Assembly: GCF_004799035.1 (NCBI RefSeq)
Contig: NZ_MWIO01000020.1
Span: 1 to 64,000 of the forward strand
Source of the DNA: Rhodanobacter lindaniclasticus
GTDB taxonomy: Bacteria; Pseudomonadota; Gammaproteobacteria; Xanthomonadales; Rhodanobacteraceae
Direction of reading: 5' to 3'
Length of the DNA stretch: 64,000 nt
A model generated the notes under the pieces. It had not been told where the DNA came from. It searched no databases and saw nothing but the letters and a program-made list of their open reading frames with translations. Numbering within the stretch: the stretch's first letter is position 1; each line of letters begins with the position of its first letter. Below, one piece after another: positions 1 to 10,817 of this stretch. Both the position numbers and the translations under genes were made by a program.

Positions 1-29
1 CGCCCATGGGCGGCCTTTTTCGTGGCGTT

Positions 30-48
30 GACCCGGCGCAGCCGGGTC
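30..48 (-). terminator. Stem-loop after the autotransporter gene
   Basis: An 8-bp perfect stem (GACCCGGC/GCCGGGTC) with a 3-base loop lies just after the minus-strand stop codon of the esterase gene. No T run follows directly on that strand, so it is a weak or Rho-assisted terminator at best. At positions 1-20 a palindrome followed by five T on the plus strand looks like the tail of a terminator for a gene left of the window. Confidence 0.35.
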
Positions 49-62
49 GTGGATGCACCGGA

Positions 63-1910
63 TCAGAGGTCGATCCGCACGCCCATGTTGACGCTGTTGT
101 ACTTCTGGCTGTTGTCGCCGAAACGCCCGCTGTAGCCGATCCAGCTCTGCACGCTGGGCGTGAGCCGGGCGGACAGGCCCAGCGTGGCGGTGGCCCAGCT
201 CTGGTCCGGGCTGAAGCCGGTCAGGGCGAAGCTGCCGTTCATGCTGTTGAGGCCGGCGGTGACCAGGCGCGCGTCAGCCTTGCTGTCGTGATTCCAGCCC
301 AGCTCGGCGTACGGCGACATCACCAGGTTGTTGACCTGCCACTGGCCGCGCAGGCGCCAGCCCAGCGTGGCCAGCAGCGAATCGCGCTGCTGGCGGCCGA
401 ACCACATCGCGCTGCTGTCGCTGCCGTTCTCGCTGTAGCCGCTGACCTTCACGGTCTGCCAGTCGACGGTGGCGAACGGCCCGGTCTGCAGTTTGTCGGC
501 AAGGTCGAACCACCAGCCGCCGGTGACGCCGCCGCCGAGGTGCGAGCCGTCGGTCTTGCCGGTTTCGGTACGCTGCATCGCGCCGATGTTCATGCGACGC
601 TCGATGTCCTTGAAGTTGGACTGGCCGAAGTTGACGTAGCCGCCCACGTAGCCGCCGCCGTTGTGGTAACCGACATAACCCAGGCCGCTGATGTCCTGCA
701 GCTTGTAGCCGCCACCGCCGGAGAAGTCGGCGTTGTGCTGGCCGACGCCGAGCGCCACGCCGGCGGTGACGTGCTCGCCGGCGAAGTAGTTCGCGCCCAG
801 GGTGAAGTTGAGGTTGTCGCTGTTGGTGCGCGGCGAGTTGTTGCTGGCGTCGAAGCGCTGCCGGGCGTAATCGATGTTGACGAAGGTGCGCACGTCACCA
901 TCCTTGCCGGTGGTCAGCATCTGGTCGCGCATGACGCGGTTCTGCACGGCGCTGGCTGCCAGCGGCGCCTCGCCCAGCAGCGAGATCTGCTCCGGCGCGT
1001 GGATCACCGACAGCACGTACTGGCCGAGCATGGCGTGCGCCGCGGCGGTCGGGTGCACGCCGTCGGCGAACAGATAGGTCTGGTCGGTGCCGGCCGCATA
1101 GCTGTACGGCAGGCCCGAGCCTTGCGGACCGCACTGCACCGAGCTGGAACCGACGCCGCAGGCCGGATCGGTGACGTTGCTGAAGCCGTAGGCGCCCGGG
1201 TTCGCGATCACCTCGTTGAGCAAGGCATAGGTGTTCGCCGGGATCACGTTCAGGCCGTTGTTGCTCAGTTGCGCCAGGCCGCTGTTGAGCACGCCGTTGT
1301 AGAGCACGGCGAGCTGGCTGGCGCCGGCCTGTGCGGCCGCACCACCGAGAGCGGCCTGCGGTGTCTTGCCGAGGTCAGGCAGGTTGTAGACCAGCACGTA
1401 CTTCGCGCCGGCGGCCTGCAGGCCAGCGAGCACGCCGAGCTCGGTCTGTGCCGCGTTGACCGCGCCGGCGGAAATGGCGTTCGGATCGGTCAGCGTGCCG
1501 CTCAGGTAGAAGATGTCGTTGGCGCCGCCCCAGACCTGATACAGCGCGCGGGAGTCGGCTTGGCCGCCGGTCGCGCCGAGGTACATCTGCAACTGCTGGG
1601 TGATGGTCGGTACTGCGGCGACGTTGTTGACGAAGCCGGCGCCGCCCCAGGCGTAATCGGTGCCGCCGGCCGCCGATGGCGCCAGCGTGAAACCGAGGCC
1701 CGCCGCCACGTTCTCCGCCGCGGTGGTGCCCGGGTTGGTGGTGAAGCGCAGCGGCGGCTGGATCGTCGGCGCAGTGGCCAACGAAATGTTGCCGTTGTCG
1801 CTCAGGCTGTCGCCGAAGACGATGACGTTGCTGAAATCGGCGGCTGCGGCAGCCGTGCTGAACAGCATGGCGGCCGCGATGGCGCCGGCCAGATGGCGGG
1901 TACGAAGCAT
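63..1910 (-). CDS. Autotransporter GDSL esterase/lipase (EstA type)
   Basis: This 615-residue protein is a surface esterase of the EstA type V secretion family. Residues 1-24 form a signal peptide. The GDSL block starts at about residue 31 (VFGDSLSDNGN), with Ser35 the expected nucleophile, and the catalytic Asp/His pair is in ADGVHPT near residue 285. From about residue 340 to the end the sequence alternates as in a 12-strand autotransporter beta-barrel and closes with VNMGVRIDL. The start was chosen because an AGGAG ribosome binding site lies 8 bases upstream and the signal peptide follows at once; the open frame further upstream is only a shadow of tex. The gene appears to stand alone. Family members hydrolyse short-chain esters or lipids at the outer membrane; the substrate here is unknown. 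Confidence 0.93.
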   Translation of the reverse strand: MLRTRHLAGAIAAAMLFSTAAAAADFSNVIVFGDSLSDNGNISLATAPTIQPPLRFTTNPGTTAAENVAAGLGFTLAPSAAGGTDYAWGGAGFVNNVAAVPTITQQLQMYLGATGGQADSRALYQVWGGANDIFYLSGTLTDPNAISAGAVNAAQTELGVLAGLQAAGAKYVLVYNLPDLGKTPQAALGGAAAQAGASQLAVLYNGVLNSGLAQLSNNGLNVIPANTYALLNEVIANPGAYGFSNVTDPACGVGSSSVQCGPQGSGLPYSYAAGTDQTYLFADGVHPTAAAHAMLGQYVLSVIHAPEQISLLGEAPLAASAVQNRVMRDQMLTTGKDGDVRTFVNIDYARQRFDASNNSPRTNSDNLNFTLGANYFAGEHVTAGVALGVGQHNADFSGGGGYKLQDISGLGYVGYHNGGGYVGGYVNFGQSNFKDIERRMNIGAMQRTETGKTDGSHLGGGVTGGWWFDLADKLQTGPFATVDWQTVKVSGYSENGSDSSAMWFGRQQRDSLLATLGWRLRGQWQVNNLVMSPYAELGWNHDSKADARLVTAGLNSMNGSFALTGFSPDQSWATATLGLSARLTPSVQSWIGYSGRFGDNSQKYNSVNMGVRIDL

Positions 1911-1955
1911 GGAAGTACTCCTGGGCCGGGATGGCCTTGTTAGCTGCGGGTTACG

Positions 1956-1976
1956 GTACGGTATTCCATACGGAAC
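1956..1976. promoter_or_regulatory. Imperfect palindrome upstream of the esterase gene
   Basis: Nine-base arms around a 3-base centre match at 7 of 9 positions (GTACGGTAT and ATACGGAAC). It lies about 46 bases upstream of the esterase start codon, in the gap between the esterase gene and the end of tex, where a repressor operator would be expected. No regulator is encoded next to it, so the assignment is tentative. Confidence 0.25.
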
Positions 1977-2023
1977 CGCATGCTGCAGCGCATCGCCGCC
2001 GCAGGCGGGACGCGAGCAGCCAT

Positions 2024-4351
2024 TCAGCGCTTGCCGGCGCGCGCAAACGCGTCGGCGAACGCGTTGTTGGCGGGCGCGGGGGCTGGCTTGGGCGTACCGC
2101 CGCCCGGACGCGGGCCGCGGCCGTCGCGTGACCCGCCACGGGCATCGCCGCCGGCGCCCGGACGGCTGCCGCGCGCCTGTCCCGGCTCGTCGTCCAGGCG
2201 CATGCTGAGGCCGATGCGCTGGCGCGGGATGTCCACCTCCATCACCTTGACCTTGACGATGTCGCCGGCCTTCACCGCGTCGCGCGGGTCCTTGACGAAG
2301 GTGTGCGACAGCGCCGAGACGTGGACCAGGCCGTCCTGGTGCACGCCGATGTCGACGAAGGCGCCGAACGCAGCGACGTTGGTGACGCGACCTTCCAGGA
2401 TCATGCCGGGGCGCAGGTCCTTCACGTCCTCCACGCCCTCGGCGAAGCTGGGCGCGACGAACTCGGGACGCGGATCGCGGCCGGGCTTTTCCAGTTCCCT
2501 GAGGATGTCGCGCACGGTCGGCACGCCGAACTTGTCGTCGGTGTACTGCTCGGCCCTGAGGCCACGCAGGAAGCCGGTGTCGCCGATGATGTTGCGCACC
2601 TCGCGGCCGCATTGCGCGATGATCCGCTCGACCACCGGATAGGCTTCCGGGTGCACCGCGCTGGCGTCCAGCGGATTGTCGCCGTGGGGCACGCGCAGGA
2701 AGCCGGCACACTGCTCGAACGCCTTGTCGCCGAGGCGTGGCACTTTCAGCAGCGCCTTGCGATTGGGGAACGGGCCATGCGCGTCGCGATGCTTCACCAC
2801 GTTCTCGGCCACCGATGAGGACAACCCGGCCACGCGCGCGAGCAGCGCGGCGGAGGCGGTGTTCACGTCCACGCCGACCGCGTTGACGCAGTCCTCCACT
2901 TTCGCATCCAGCGCGCGCGCCAGCTTGATCTGGTTGACGTCGTGCTGGTACTGGCCCACGCCGATCGCCTTCGGCTCGATCTTCACCAACTCGGCCAGCG
3001 GGTCCTGCAGGCGGCGCGCGATCGAGACAGCGCCGCGCAGGCTCACGTCGAGATCGGGAAACTCCTTCGCTGCGAGCTCGGACGCCGAATACACCGAAGC
3101 GCCGGCCTCGCTCACCACGATCTTCGCCAGCTTCGTCTCGGGCAGCTTCCTGATCAGTTCGCCGGCCAGCTTGTCGGTCTCGCGCGAGCCGGTGCCGTTG
3201 CCGATCGCGATCAGGTCCACATTGTGCTGTTTGCACAGCCTGGCCAGCGACACCAGCGATTCGTTCCACTGCCGCCGCGGTTCCAGCGGATAGATCGTGT
3301 CAGTCGCCAGCAGCTTGCCGGTGGCGTCGACCACCGCGACCTTGCAGCCGGTGCGGATGCCGGGATCCAGACCCATCACCGTTTTCGCCCCGGCCGGCGC
3401 GGCCAGCATCAGGTCCTTGAGGTTGTCGCCGAACACGCGGATCGCCTCGTCCTCGGCGCCTTCGCGCACACGGCCGAACAGGTCGAGGGTGAGGTGCAGG
3501 TGCAGCTTCACGCGCCAGGTCAGGCGCACGGTTTCGCGCAGCCACGCATCGGCGGCACGGCCGCGATCGTGGATGTTCGCGCGTGCCGCGACGCGGCCCT
3601 CGCCTTCGGCGTGACCCTGCTCGCTGTCCGCGGCGGGGGCGAGCTCGAGTTCGATCACGCCCTCGTTGCGCGCGCGCATCAGTGCCAGCAGGCGGTGCGA
3701 GGGAATCTTGGCGATCGGCTCGACATGGTCGAAGTAGTCGCGAAACTTCGCGCCCTCGTTCTCCTTGCCCGCGACCACTTTCGCGCGGATCTGCCCCTGC
3801 GCCCACAGCCAGTCGCGCAGCTCGCCGACCAGGTGCGCGTCTTCGGCGATCGACTCCATCAGGATCGCGCGGGCGCCGTCGAGCGCGGCGCGCACGTCGG
3901 CGACGCCTTTCTCTGCATCGACGAACGACTCGGCGAACGTCTCCGGCGTCAGCGTGGGGTCCTCGCGCAATCCCGTCGCCAGTGGCTCCAGCCCCGCTTC
4001 GCGGGCGATCTGCGCCTTGGTGCGGCGCTTCGGCTTGAACGGCAGGTACAGATCCTCCAGTCGCGCCTTGGTGTCGGCGGCGAGCAGGTCGGCCTTCAAC
4101 GCATCGTCGAGCTTGCCCTGTTCCTCGACGCTGGCCAGGATTGCCGCGCGGCGCTCCTCCAGCTCGCGCAGGTAGCGCAGGCGTTCTTCCAGCAGGCGCA
4201 GCTGGGTGTCGTCGAGACCGCCGGTGACTTCCTTGCGGTAGCGTGCGATGAACGGCACGGTGGCGCCGCCGTCGAGAAGATCCACTGCCGCGCGCACCTG
4301 TTCGGTCTTCGCGGCAATGTCGTTGGCAAGGCGTTGTTCGATGCTGAGCAT
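2024..4351 (-). CDS. tex: Tex, RNA-binding transcription accessory protein
   Basis: This is a 775-residue Tex protein of full family length. The N-terminal helical region begins with the typical [13 protein letters not shown] and contains [17 protein letters not shown] YqgF/RNase H-like domain follows ([18 protein letters not shown]), then helix-hairpin-helix repeats ([17 protein letters not shown]), then an S1 RNA-binding domain near residues 645-718 ([17 protein letters not shown]). The tail is rich in Gly, Arg and Pro. Tex is a cytoplasmic nucleic-acid-binding protein linked to transcription and to toxin expression in Bordetella; its exact role is not settled. It ends 113 bases before the esterase start. 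Confidence 0.97.
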   Translation of the reverse strand: MLSIEQRLANDIAAKTEQVRAAVDLLDGGATVPFIARYRKEVTGGLDDTQLRLLEERLRYLRELEERRAAILASVEEQGKLDDALKADLLAADTKARLEDLYLPFKPKRRTKAQIAREAGLEPLATGLREDPTLTPETFAESFVDAEKGVADVRAALDGARAILMESIAEDAHLVGELRDWLWAQGQIRAKVVAGKENEGAKFRDYFDHVEPIAKIPSHRLLALMRARNEGVIELELAPAADSEQGHAEGEGRVAARANIHDRGRAADAWLRETVRLTWRVKLHLHLTLDLFGRVREGAEDEAIRVFGDNLKDLMLAAPAGAKTVMGLDPGIRTGCKVAVVDATGKLLATDTIYPLEPRRQWNESLVSLARLCKQHNVDLIAIGNGTGSRETDKLAGELIRKLPETKLAKIVVSEAGASVYSASELAAKEFPDLDVSLRGAVSIARRLQDPLAELVKIEPKAIGVGQYQHDVNQIKLARALDAKVEDCVNAVGVDVNTASAALLARVAGLSSSVAENVVKHRDAHGPFPNRKALLKVPRLGDKAFEQCAGFLRVPHGDNPLDASAVHPEAYPVVERIIAQCGREVRNIIGDTGFLRGLRAEQYTDDKFGVPTVRDILRELEKPGRDPRPEFVAPSFAEGVEDVKDLRPGMILEGRVTNVAAFGAFVDIGVHQDGLVHVSALSHTFVKDPRDAVKAGDIVKVKVMEVDIPRQRIGLSMRLDDEPGQARGSRPGAGGDARGGSRDGRGPRPGGGTPKPAPAPANNAFADAFARAGKR

Positions 4352-4445
4352 GGGTGGGGGGCGTTCCTGGCGGCGGCACGATGCCGCCGAATGAAAAGGT
4401 CAAGCCGTCGATGATAACAAGCGCCCGAACATCGTCGACGCGCGA

Positions 4446-4479
4446 ATGAAAACGGCGCCGCGGTCGGGCCGCGGCGCCG
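4446..4479 (-). terminator. Rho-independent terminator of the RDD gene
   Basis: A perfect 11-bp GC stem (arms 4453-4463 and 4469-4479, loop of 5) is followed on the minus strand by TTTTC. It lies 15 bases after the stop codon of the GYF/RDD gene and separates it from tex. Confidence 0.8.
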
Positions 4480-4494
4480 TGGGGGCGAAGCCGA

Positions 4495-5277
4495 TCAGGC
4501 GCTGAAGGAGTTGCTCTTGTCCGCCGGGGTCGCGTCCGGCCTGAACTCGCTGGCACGGCCGTTCAGCACCAGGGTGTTGCAGAGCATGTCGTGCAGGCCC
4601 TGCTTGCGGCGCGTCCAGCCGGCCATCATGAAGCCGATGCAGATGATGAAGGCGCTGAGGAACTTGGCCAGGTAACGCAGCAGGGCCCGCCCGATGCCGA
4701 TCCGCCGGCCCTCGAGGTCGGTGACCCGGATGCCCAGCGCCAGCTTGCCCAGCGTGGCCTGCCAGGGCGAGCTTTCGCACACGGCGAAATACAGCCAGGT
4801 GAGCACGGCGGTGATGATGAGCGGTGTACTCATCGTCGCGTAGTACTGGCTGTAGGCCGCCATCATCACGTGCGCGTCGCCGGGGGCCGTCAGCATCGTC
4901 TGCTTCATCGCCTCCTGCGCGGCACCATCGCCCATCGACCTCATGATCAGCAGGTTGTTGGGGATGTACAGCACGATCGCGTCAAGGATGTAGGCCGCCA
5001 CCCGCTTCCAGAAGCCGGCATGGTCTTCCAGTACGGCAGCGGTGGTTTGCGGCAGCGCCTGCAGCGGGGTGGCCGGCGCCGCGTAGGGATTGTCGGCTGG
5101 CGGGCTTGCCGCCGGCACGGCGTCGCGGAACAGCACCGACAGCGGCTGCCAGTCGGCCAGGCCTTCGTACCAGGCGAGATCGTCGGGGCTGACCTTGCCG
5201 CTGCGCAACCATTCGCGCACGTCACTTTCCTTGTACGGGCCATGCCGTTCGCCGTCGCGGCCGATCCAGATTTCCAT
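4495..5277 (-). CDS. GYF-domain and RDD-family membrane protein
   Basis: The 260-residue product starts with a GYF_2-type domain at about residues 1-50 (IWIGRDGERHGPY, then WYEGLADWQPLSVLF). A short Pro/Ala linker leads to an RDD membrane domain from about residue 90, with three hydrophobic segments (for example YILDAIVLYIPNNLLI and LIITAVLTWLYFAVCES) and the Arg and Asp residues that name the family. GYF domains bind proline-rich peptides; RDD proteins are small integral membrane proteins, some proposed as transporters. The combination is common in proteobacteria but has no established function. The start codon is the first in-frame ATG and opens the GYF domain. It lies 89 bases downstream of mnmG and ends in its own terminator. 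Confidence 0.88.
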   Translation of the reverse strand: MEIWIGRDGERHGPYKESDVREWLRSGKVSPDDLAWYEGLADWQPLSVLFRDAVPAASPPADNPYAAPATPLQALPQTTAAVLEDHAGFWKRVAAYILDAIVLYIPNNLLIMRSMGDGAAQEAMKQTMLTAPGDAHVMMAAYSQYYATMSTPLIITAVLTWLYFAVCESSPWQATLGKLALGIRVTDLEGRRIGIGRALLRYLAKFLSAFIICIGFMMAGWTRRKQGLHDMLCNTLVLNGRASEFRPDATPADKSNSFSA

Positions 5278-5366
5278 CGCGCACTCCCCGGGCTGTGTGA
5301 AGTGCGCATGATGCCACGAGTGCGCGCGCCGGCGCTTTGCCGGGAGTCGGGGGCGGGGAGGCGACC

Positions 5367-7244
<1,878 letters not shown>

Positions 7245-7440
7245 GTCGTTGCCCGGAGCGCGCAAAAAGTGACAAAAGAGGGCGTGATGGTAACGCGATC
7301 GGCCGATTGTCGAAGATCGCCAGGCTATGGCATGAATCATGCTGCACCCGGCATGCACTTTCATGGGCAGACGCTGCGCCAGGATCGCGCGCCGAGGTCG
7401 AGCGGACAGGGGTTCGATCGCGTACCGTGAGAGGAAGCAA

Positions 7441-7469
7441 GACGGCACCTTCGGGTGCCGTCGTCTTTT
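7441..7469 (+). terminator. Terminator with UUCG tetraloop
   Basis: A perfect 9-bp stem, GACGGCACC/GGTGCCGTC, closes a TTCG tetraloop and is followed by GTCTTTT on the plus strand. This is a textbook intrinsic terminator, yet no plus-strand gene is recognised upstream of it within the gap. It may end an unannotated small RNA arising in 7262-7440. Confidence 0.7.
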
Positions 7470-7512
7470 GTGGCGCCGGGCAGCCGCGACGCCGTGCCGA
7501 TCCGGCCCCCGG

Positions 7513-7620
7513 AAACACGAAGCCCCGCGGGGTGCGCGGGGCTTCGTGGGGTATAGATCTGGCGCCAGGCGGTCTCAGGAACAGGGGGAATCCAGGATGA
7601 CCGTATTGCCGGGCGCCAGA
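7513..7620 (-). ncRNA. Candidate structured RNA, unknown class
   Basis: Two structures lie together. The first is a nested stem: TCTGGCGCC (7558-7566) pairs with GGCGCCAGA (7612-7620), and inside it CGGTC (7570-7574) pairs with GACCG (7599-7603) around a 24-base loop. The second is a 13-bp stem (7516-7528 with 7536-7548). On the minus strand the order would be structured body, then strong hairpin, then TTTCC, which looks like a small RNA with a terminator. I do not recognise it as 6S, SRP, tmRNA, RNase P or a known riboswitch. The strand is uncertain. Confidence 0.3.
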
Positions 7621-7756
7621 AAGCGAATGGGGGAAGCTTGGACTCGATCTTCGCCGGAAGCGCGTGAACGAGGGGTGACTGAAAAGGGACTTTATGCCGG
7701 GTGACGGCAACAGCTGACGCGGGACGTCAGTGTCGCGACTGGCAGGGTGGGCCGGC

Positions 7757-7772
7757 TGTGATAGTGATCACA
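7757..7772. promoter_or_regulatory. CRP/Clp-type binding site
   Basis: TGTGATAGTGATCACA matches the CRP/Clp consensus TGTGA-N6-TCACA exactly. Its right end is 61 bases before the start codon of the small acidic protein, a spacing that would suit activation of that gene. In Xanthomonads the CRP-like protein Clp recognises this consensus. Confidence 0.6.
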
Positions 7773-7833
7773 CATTGGCATGGGTGATGCTTGTTCATCA
7801 CTACCTACCCACCGACCCCTTCAGGAATTCGCC

Positions 7834-8019
7834 ATGGACATGAGCTTCGATTTCCAACCCGTCTACCCGCATCACGATCTGCTGGTCGAAATCGGCGAGG
7901 TCGAGATGGCGATGGATCACCTGAGCGAGTTTGACTGCGACGAGCGCGACGACCTGCAGCCGGACCTCGAGTCGCGCATGCAGAGCCTGCTCGAAGCGCT
8001 GGACCACCTGGCCATCTGA
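7834..8019 (+). CDS. Small acidic protein of unknown function (61 aa)
   Basis: I do not recognise this gene. It encodes 61 residues rich in Asp and Glu (EFDCDERDDLQPDLES) with predicted helices and no signal peptide or membrane segment. It is taken as real because third codon positions are strongly GC-biased as in neighbouring genes, and because AGGAA lies 6 bases before the chosen ATG. The same frame is open to 7780, but a start there would sit close to the CRP-type site and lacks a ribosome binding site. A CRP/Clp-type site lies upstream and a stem-loop lies downstream, so it forms its own transcription unit. Confidence 0.65.
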   Translation: MDMSFDFQPVYPHHDLLVEIGEVEMAMDHLSEFDCDERDDLQPDLESRMQSLLEALDHLAI

Positions 8020-8065
8020 ACGGTCCACCCGCGCGACGCATGGCCTCGATGCCTGCGCGGGAATG

Positions 8066-8099
8066 ATCCGCCGCCATCCGCGTGCGTCGCGGCGGATTT
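8066..8099. terminator. Stem-loop between convergent genes
   Basis: ATCCGCCGC (8066-8074) pairs perfectly with GCGGCGGAT (8089-8097), followed by TTC on the plus strand. It lies between the stop of the small acidic protein and the stop of pepN and may act on both transcripts. The T run is short. Confidence 0.5.
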
Positions 8100-10750
8100 C
8101 AGTGGTTCAGCACGTTGCCGATGATTTCGCCCAGATTGCGTGACAAGCCCGCACGCCCGGCCAGCTCCGCGATTGCCGCCTGCGCCAGAGCGCGGCGTCC
8201 CGGCTCCAGCCGCTGCCAGCCGTTGAAGGCGGTCGCCAGGCGCGCGGCCACCTGCGGATTGAGCGCATCCAGTTCACCCAGCCGCTCGGTCAGGAAGCGG
8301 TAGGCGGCTCCATCGGCACGATGGAAGCCGCTGGGGTTGGCGCGCACGAAGGTGCCCAGCAGCGACTGCACGCGGTTGGGGTTGTGCAGGGTGAACGCCG
8401 CATCCTTTTCCAGTCGCATGACGCGCGGCAGCGCCGCCAGGCCGGGCAGCTGGGCCTGCACGGCAAACCACTTGTCCAGCGCCAGCGCATTGCCGGCGTA
8501 GCGCTGGCGATAATCCGCCAGCGCGCGTTCGCCCTCGTCGGCTTGCCCGCGCGCCAGCACCGCGAGGGCGGCGAGTCGATCGGTCATGCCGGGCGCGTCG
8601 CGATATTGCGCCGCGGCCAACGGCAGCGCCCGTTCGCTGGCGCAGGCCTCCAGCAATTCCAGCAGGCGGCGGCTGAGGCGGCGGCTGGCCTGGCTGGCGG
8701 CATCCAGCGCGATCGAGCGGCGCGCGGCCAGCGTGCGATAGCGCTGCTCCAGCGCATCGGCGCCGAGCCGTTCGGCCAGCGTGCGTTGCAAGGCCTGGCG
8801 CAGCTGGTGGATGCGCCCGGGGTCGACCGCGCCTTCGCGTTCGGCCAGTTCGATCTCGCCCGGCGGGGTAAGCAGATCAGCCAGCAAGGCGTCATCCATG
8901 CCGTCGTCGGCGAACAGCCGCGCCAGCGCGCCGCACCACGCCTGCAATGAAGTGTCGGTGCTGCCGTCGCGCAGGTTCTCGTAGGCGCGCGCGGCCAGCA
9001 GCTGGCCAGCTTCCCAGCGGTTGAAGCCGTCGGGATCATGCGCCAGCAGCAGCGCCAGTTCGGCTGGCGTGTAGTCGCACTCCAGGATCACCGGGGCGGA
9101 GAAGCCACGCAGCAGGGAAGGCACCGGTGGCGCTTCCACGCCGGTGAAAACCAGCGCCTGCTCGGCCTGCTCCAGCACCACCACGCGCTCGCTGCCGGCG
9201 TCGGTCGCCTCGCCGGCCAGCTGCAGCGGCAGCATGCGGCCATCGCTCGCAAACAGGGCCAGCTTCACCGGGATCGGAAGTGGCGTGCGCGCAGACGGGC
9301 CGGCGTTGCCGGGCGCGTGCTGGCCGAGTTTGAGCGTGTACTCGCGGCGTGCCGCGTCATGGTGGCCCTGCGCGCGCAACCGCGGTGTGCCGCTCTGGCC
9401 GTACCAGGCGAGGTAAGGCAGCAGGTCGGTGCCGTTGGCTTCCCCCAGTGCGCCGAGGAAATCCTCCAGCGTGGCGGCACGGCCGTCGTTGCGTTCGAAG
9501 TACAGGTCCATGCCGCGGCGGAAACCGTCCGCGCCCAGCCGGCCGGCCAGCATGCGCACCAGCTCGGCGCCCTTCTCGTACACGGTGGCGGTGTAGAAAT
9601 TGTTGATCTCGCTGTACTGCGCCGGGCGCACCGGATGCGCCAGCGGGCCGGCGTCCTCCGGAAACTGTGCGCGGCGCAGCAGGGCGACGTCCTCGATGCG
9701 CTTGAGCGGCGCGGAGTTCATGTCGGCCGAGAAGCTCTGCTCGCGGAACACCGTGAGGCCTTCCTTCAGGCTGAGCTGGAACCAGTCGCGGCAGGTGACG
9801 CGGTTGCCGCTCCAGTTGTGGAAGTACTCGTGCGCCACGACCGCTTCGACGTGGCGGTACTCGTCGTCGGTGGTGGAGTCCGGATCGGCCAGCAGGTATT
9901 TCGCATTGAAGATGTTGAGGCCCTTGTTCTCCATCGCGCCCATGTTGAAATCGTGGGTGGCCACCACGTGGAACACGTCGAGGTCGTAGTTGCGCCCGTA
10001 GCGCTGCTCGTCCCAGCGCATCGCGCGTTCCAGCGCGTCCAGCGCGTAGCCGCAACGGCCGATCGCGTCGGCCTCCGCCCAGATCTTCAGCTGCACGGCG
10101 CGGCCGTCGGCGGTGCGGTAGTCGCGCGCGAGGTGCTCCAGGCGGCCGGCGACCAGGGCAAACAGGTAGCTCGGTTTCGGATGCGGATCGACGAAGCGTG
10201 CCCAGTGCCGGCCGCCCTCCAGTTCGCCGGCGCCGGTGGGGTTGCCGCCGGCCAGCAGCACGGGGAAGCGGGCGCGGTCGGCGCGCAGGGTCACCGTGTA
10301 GGTCGACAGCACGTCGGGGCGGTCGGGGAAGAAGGTGATGTGGCGAAAGCCCTCGGCCTCGCACTGCGTGAGCAGGAAGCCGCTCTCGCGCGGGCCTGAC
10401 AGGTACAGCCCTTCCAGCGCCGTGTTGGCGGCCGGGCGCACGCGGACGCGGGTTTCCAGCATGCTGCCGTCGCGCGCGCCGTCGATCTCCAGCACGCAGC
10501 CGTCGTAGCGGTACGCCTCGGCGTCCAGCGCGCGGCCATCGAGCGCGATCGACAGCAGCTGCAGGTTCTCGCCATCCAGCCGCAGCGGCAGGGACTGCGC
10601 CGGATCGCGACGCAGCTGCAGGCGCGCGACGATTTCGCTGGCGTCGATGTCGAGCTCGACCTCCAGTTCGATCGACTCGACCCGCCAGGCGGGCGGCTGG
10701 TAATCGCGCAGCCGGATCACCGGACTGGCTTGCTGGGGAAGTGCGTGCAT
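8099..10750 (-). CDS. pepN: Aminopeptidase N (M1 family)
   Basis: PepN is a cytoplasmic zinc aminopeptidase with broad specificity that degrades peptides produced by ATP-dependent proteases. The 883 residues match the gammaproteobacterial form. The substrate-binding GAMEN motif is at about residue 268 (HDFNMGAMENKGLNIF). The zinc site HEYFHNWSGNR is near residue 307, and the third ligand is the Glu of LSLKEGLTVF. The beta-sandwich and the long helical C-terminal domain are intact. There is no signal peptide. It is transcribed away from the aldose 1-epimerase gene, with 67 bases between the two starts. Confidence 0.97.
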   Translation of the reverse strand: MHALPQQASPVIRLRDYQPPAWRVESIELEVELDIDASEIVARLQLRRDPAQSLPLRLDGENLQLLSIALDGRALDAEAYRYDGCVLEIDGARDGSMLETRVRVRPAANTALEGLYLSGPRESGFLLTQCEAEGFRHITFFPDRPDVLSTYTVTLRADRARFPVLLAGGNPTGAGELEGGRHWARFVDPHPKPSYLFALVAGRLEHLARDYRTADGRAVQLKIWAEADAIGRCGYALDALERAMRWDEQRYGRNYDLDVFHVVATHDFNMGAMENKGLNIFNAKYLLADPDSTTDDEYRHVEAVVAHEYFHNWSGNRVTCRDWFQLSLKEGLTVFREQSFSADMNSAPLKRIEDVALLRRAQFPEDAGPLAHPVRPAQYSEINNFYTATVYEKGAELVRMLAGRLGADGFRRGMDLYFERNDGRAATLEDFLGALGEANGTDLLPYLAWYGQSGTPRLRAQGHHDAARREYTLKLGQHAPGNAGPSARTPLPIPVKLALFASDGRMLPLQLAGEATDAGSERVVVLEQAEQALVFTGVEAPPVPSLLRGFSAPVILECDYTPAELALLLAHDPDGFNRWEAGQLLAARAYENLRDGSTDTSLQAWCGALARLFADDGMDDALLADLLTPPGEIELAEREGAVDPGRIHQLRQALQRTLAERLGADALEQRYRTLAARRSIALDAASQASRRLSRRLLELLEACASERALPLAAAQYRDAPGMTDRLAALAVLARGQADEGERALADYRQRYAGNALALDKWFAVQAQLPGLAALPRVMRLEKDAAFTLHNPNRVQSLLGTFVRANPSGFHRADGAAYRFLTERLGELDALNPQVAARLATAFNGWQRLEPGRRALAQAAIAELAGRAGLSRNLGEIIGNVLNH

Positions 10751-10817
10751 GAGCGGAACAACGTGGGAAGGGGATGGATCAGGCTAACATGGGCAGGTTC
10801 AACCGCAGGAGAATCCG

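Larger units (their letters stand above)
7245..7833. other. 589-base gap without a recognised gene
   Basis: No convincing protein-coding frame is present between mnmG and the small acidic protein. The gap holds a UUCG-loop terminator on the plus strand, a 13-bp stem-loop, a nested 9-bp plus 5-bp stem that could be part of a structured RNA, and a CRP/Clp-type site near the right end. These are listed separately. Confidence 0.7.

Noticed and set aside
6-1943. Long open frame on the plus strand opposite the autotransporter esterase gene
   Set aside because: It is low-complexity Ala/Val/Arg sequence caused by GC-biased codons of the real gene; no domain and no ribosome binding site.
7410-7425. 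GGTTCGATC resembling a tRNA T-loop
   Set aside because: The flanking bases cannot form the T stem, and no acceptor or anticodon arm is found.
7513-7620. Possible 6S or SRP RNA
   Set aside because: Length and conserved cores of these RNAs are missing; only generic stems are seen, so it is kept as an unknown candidate.
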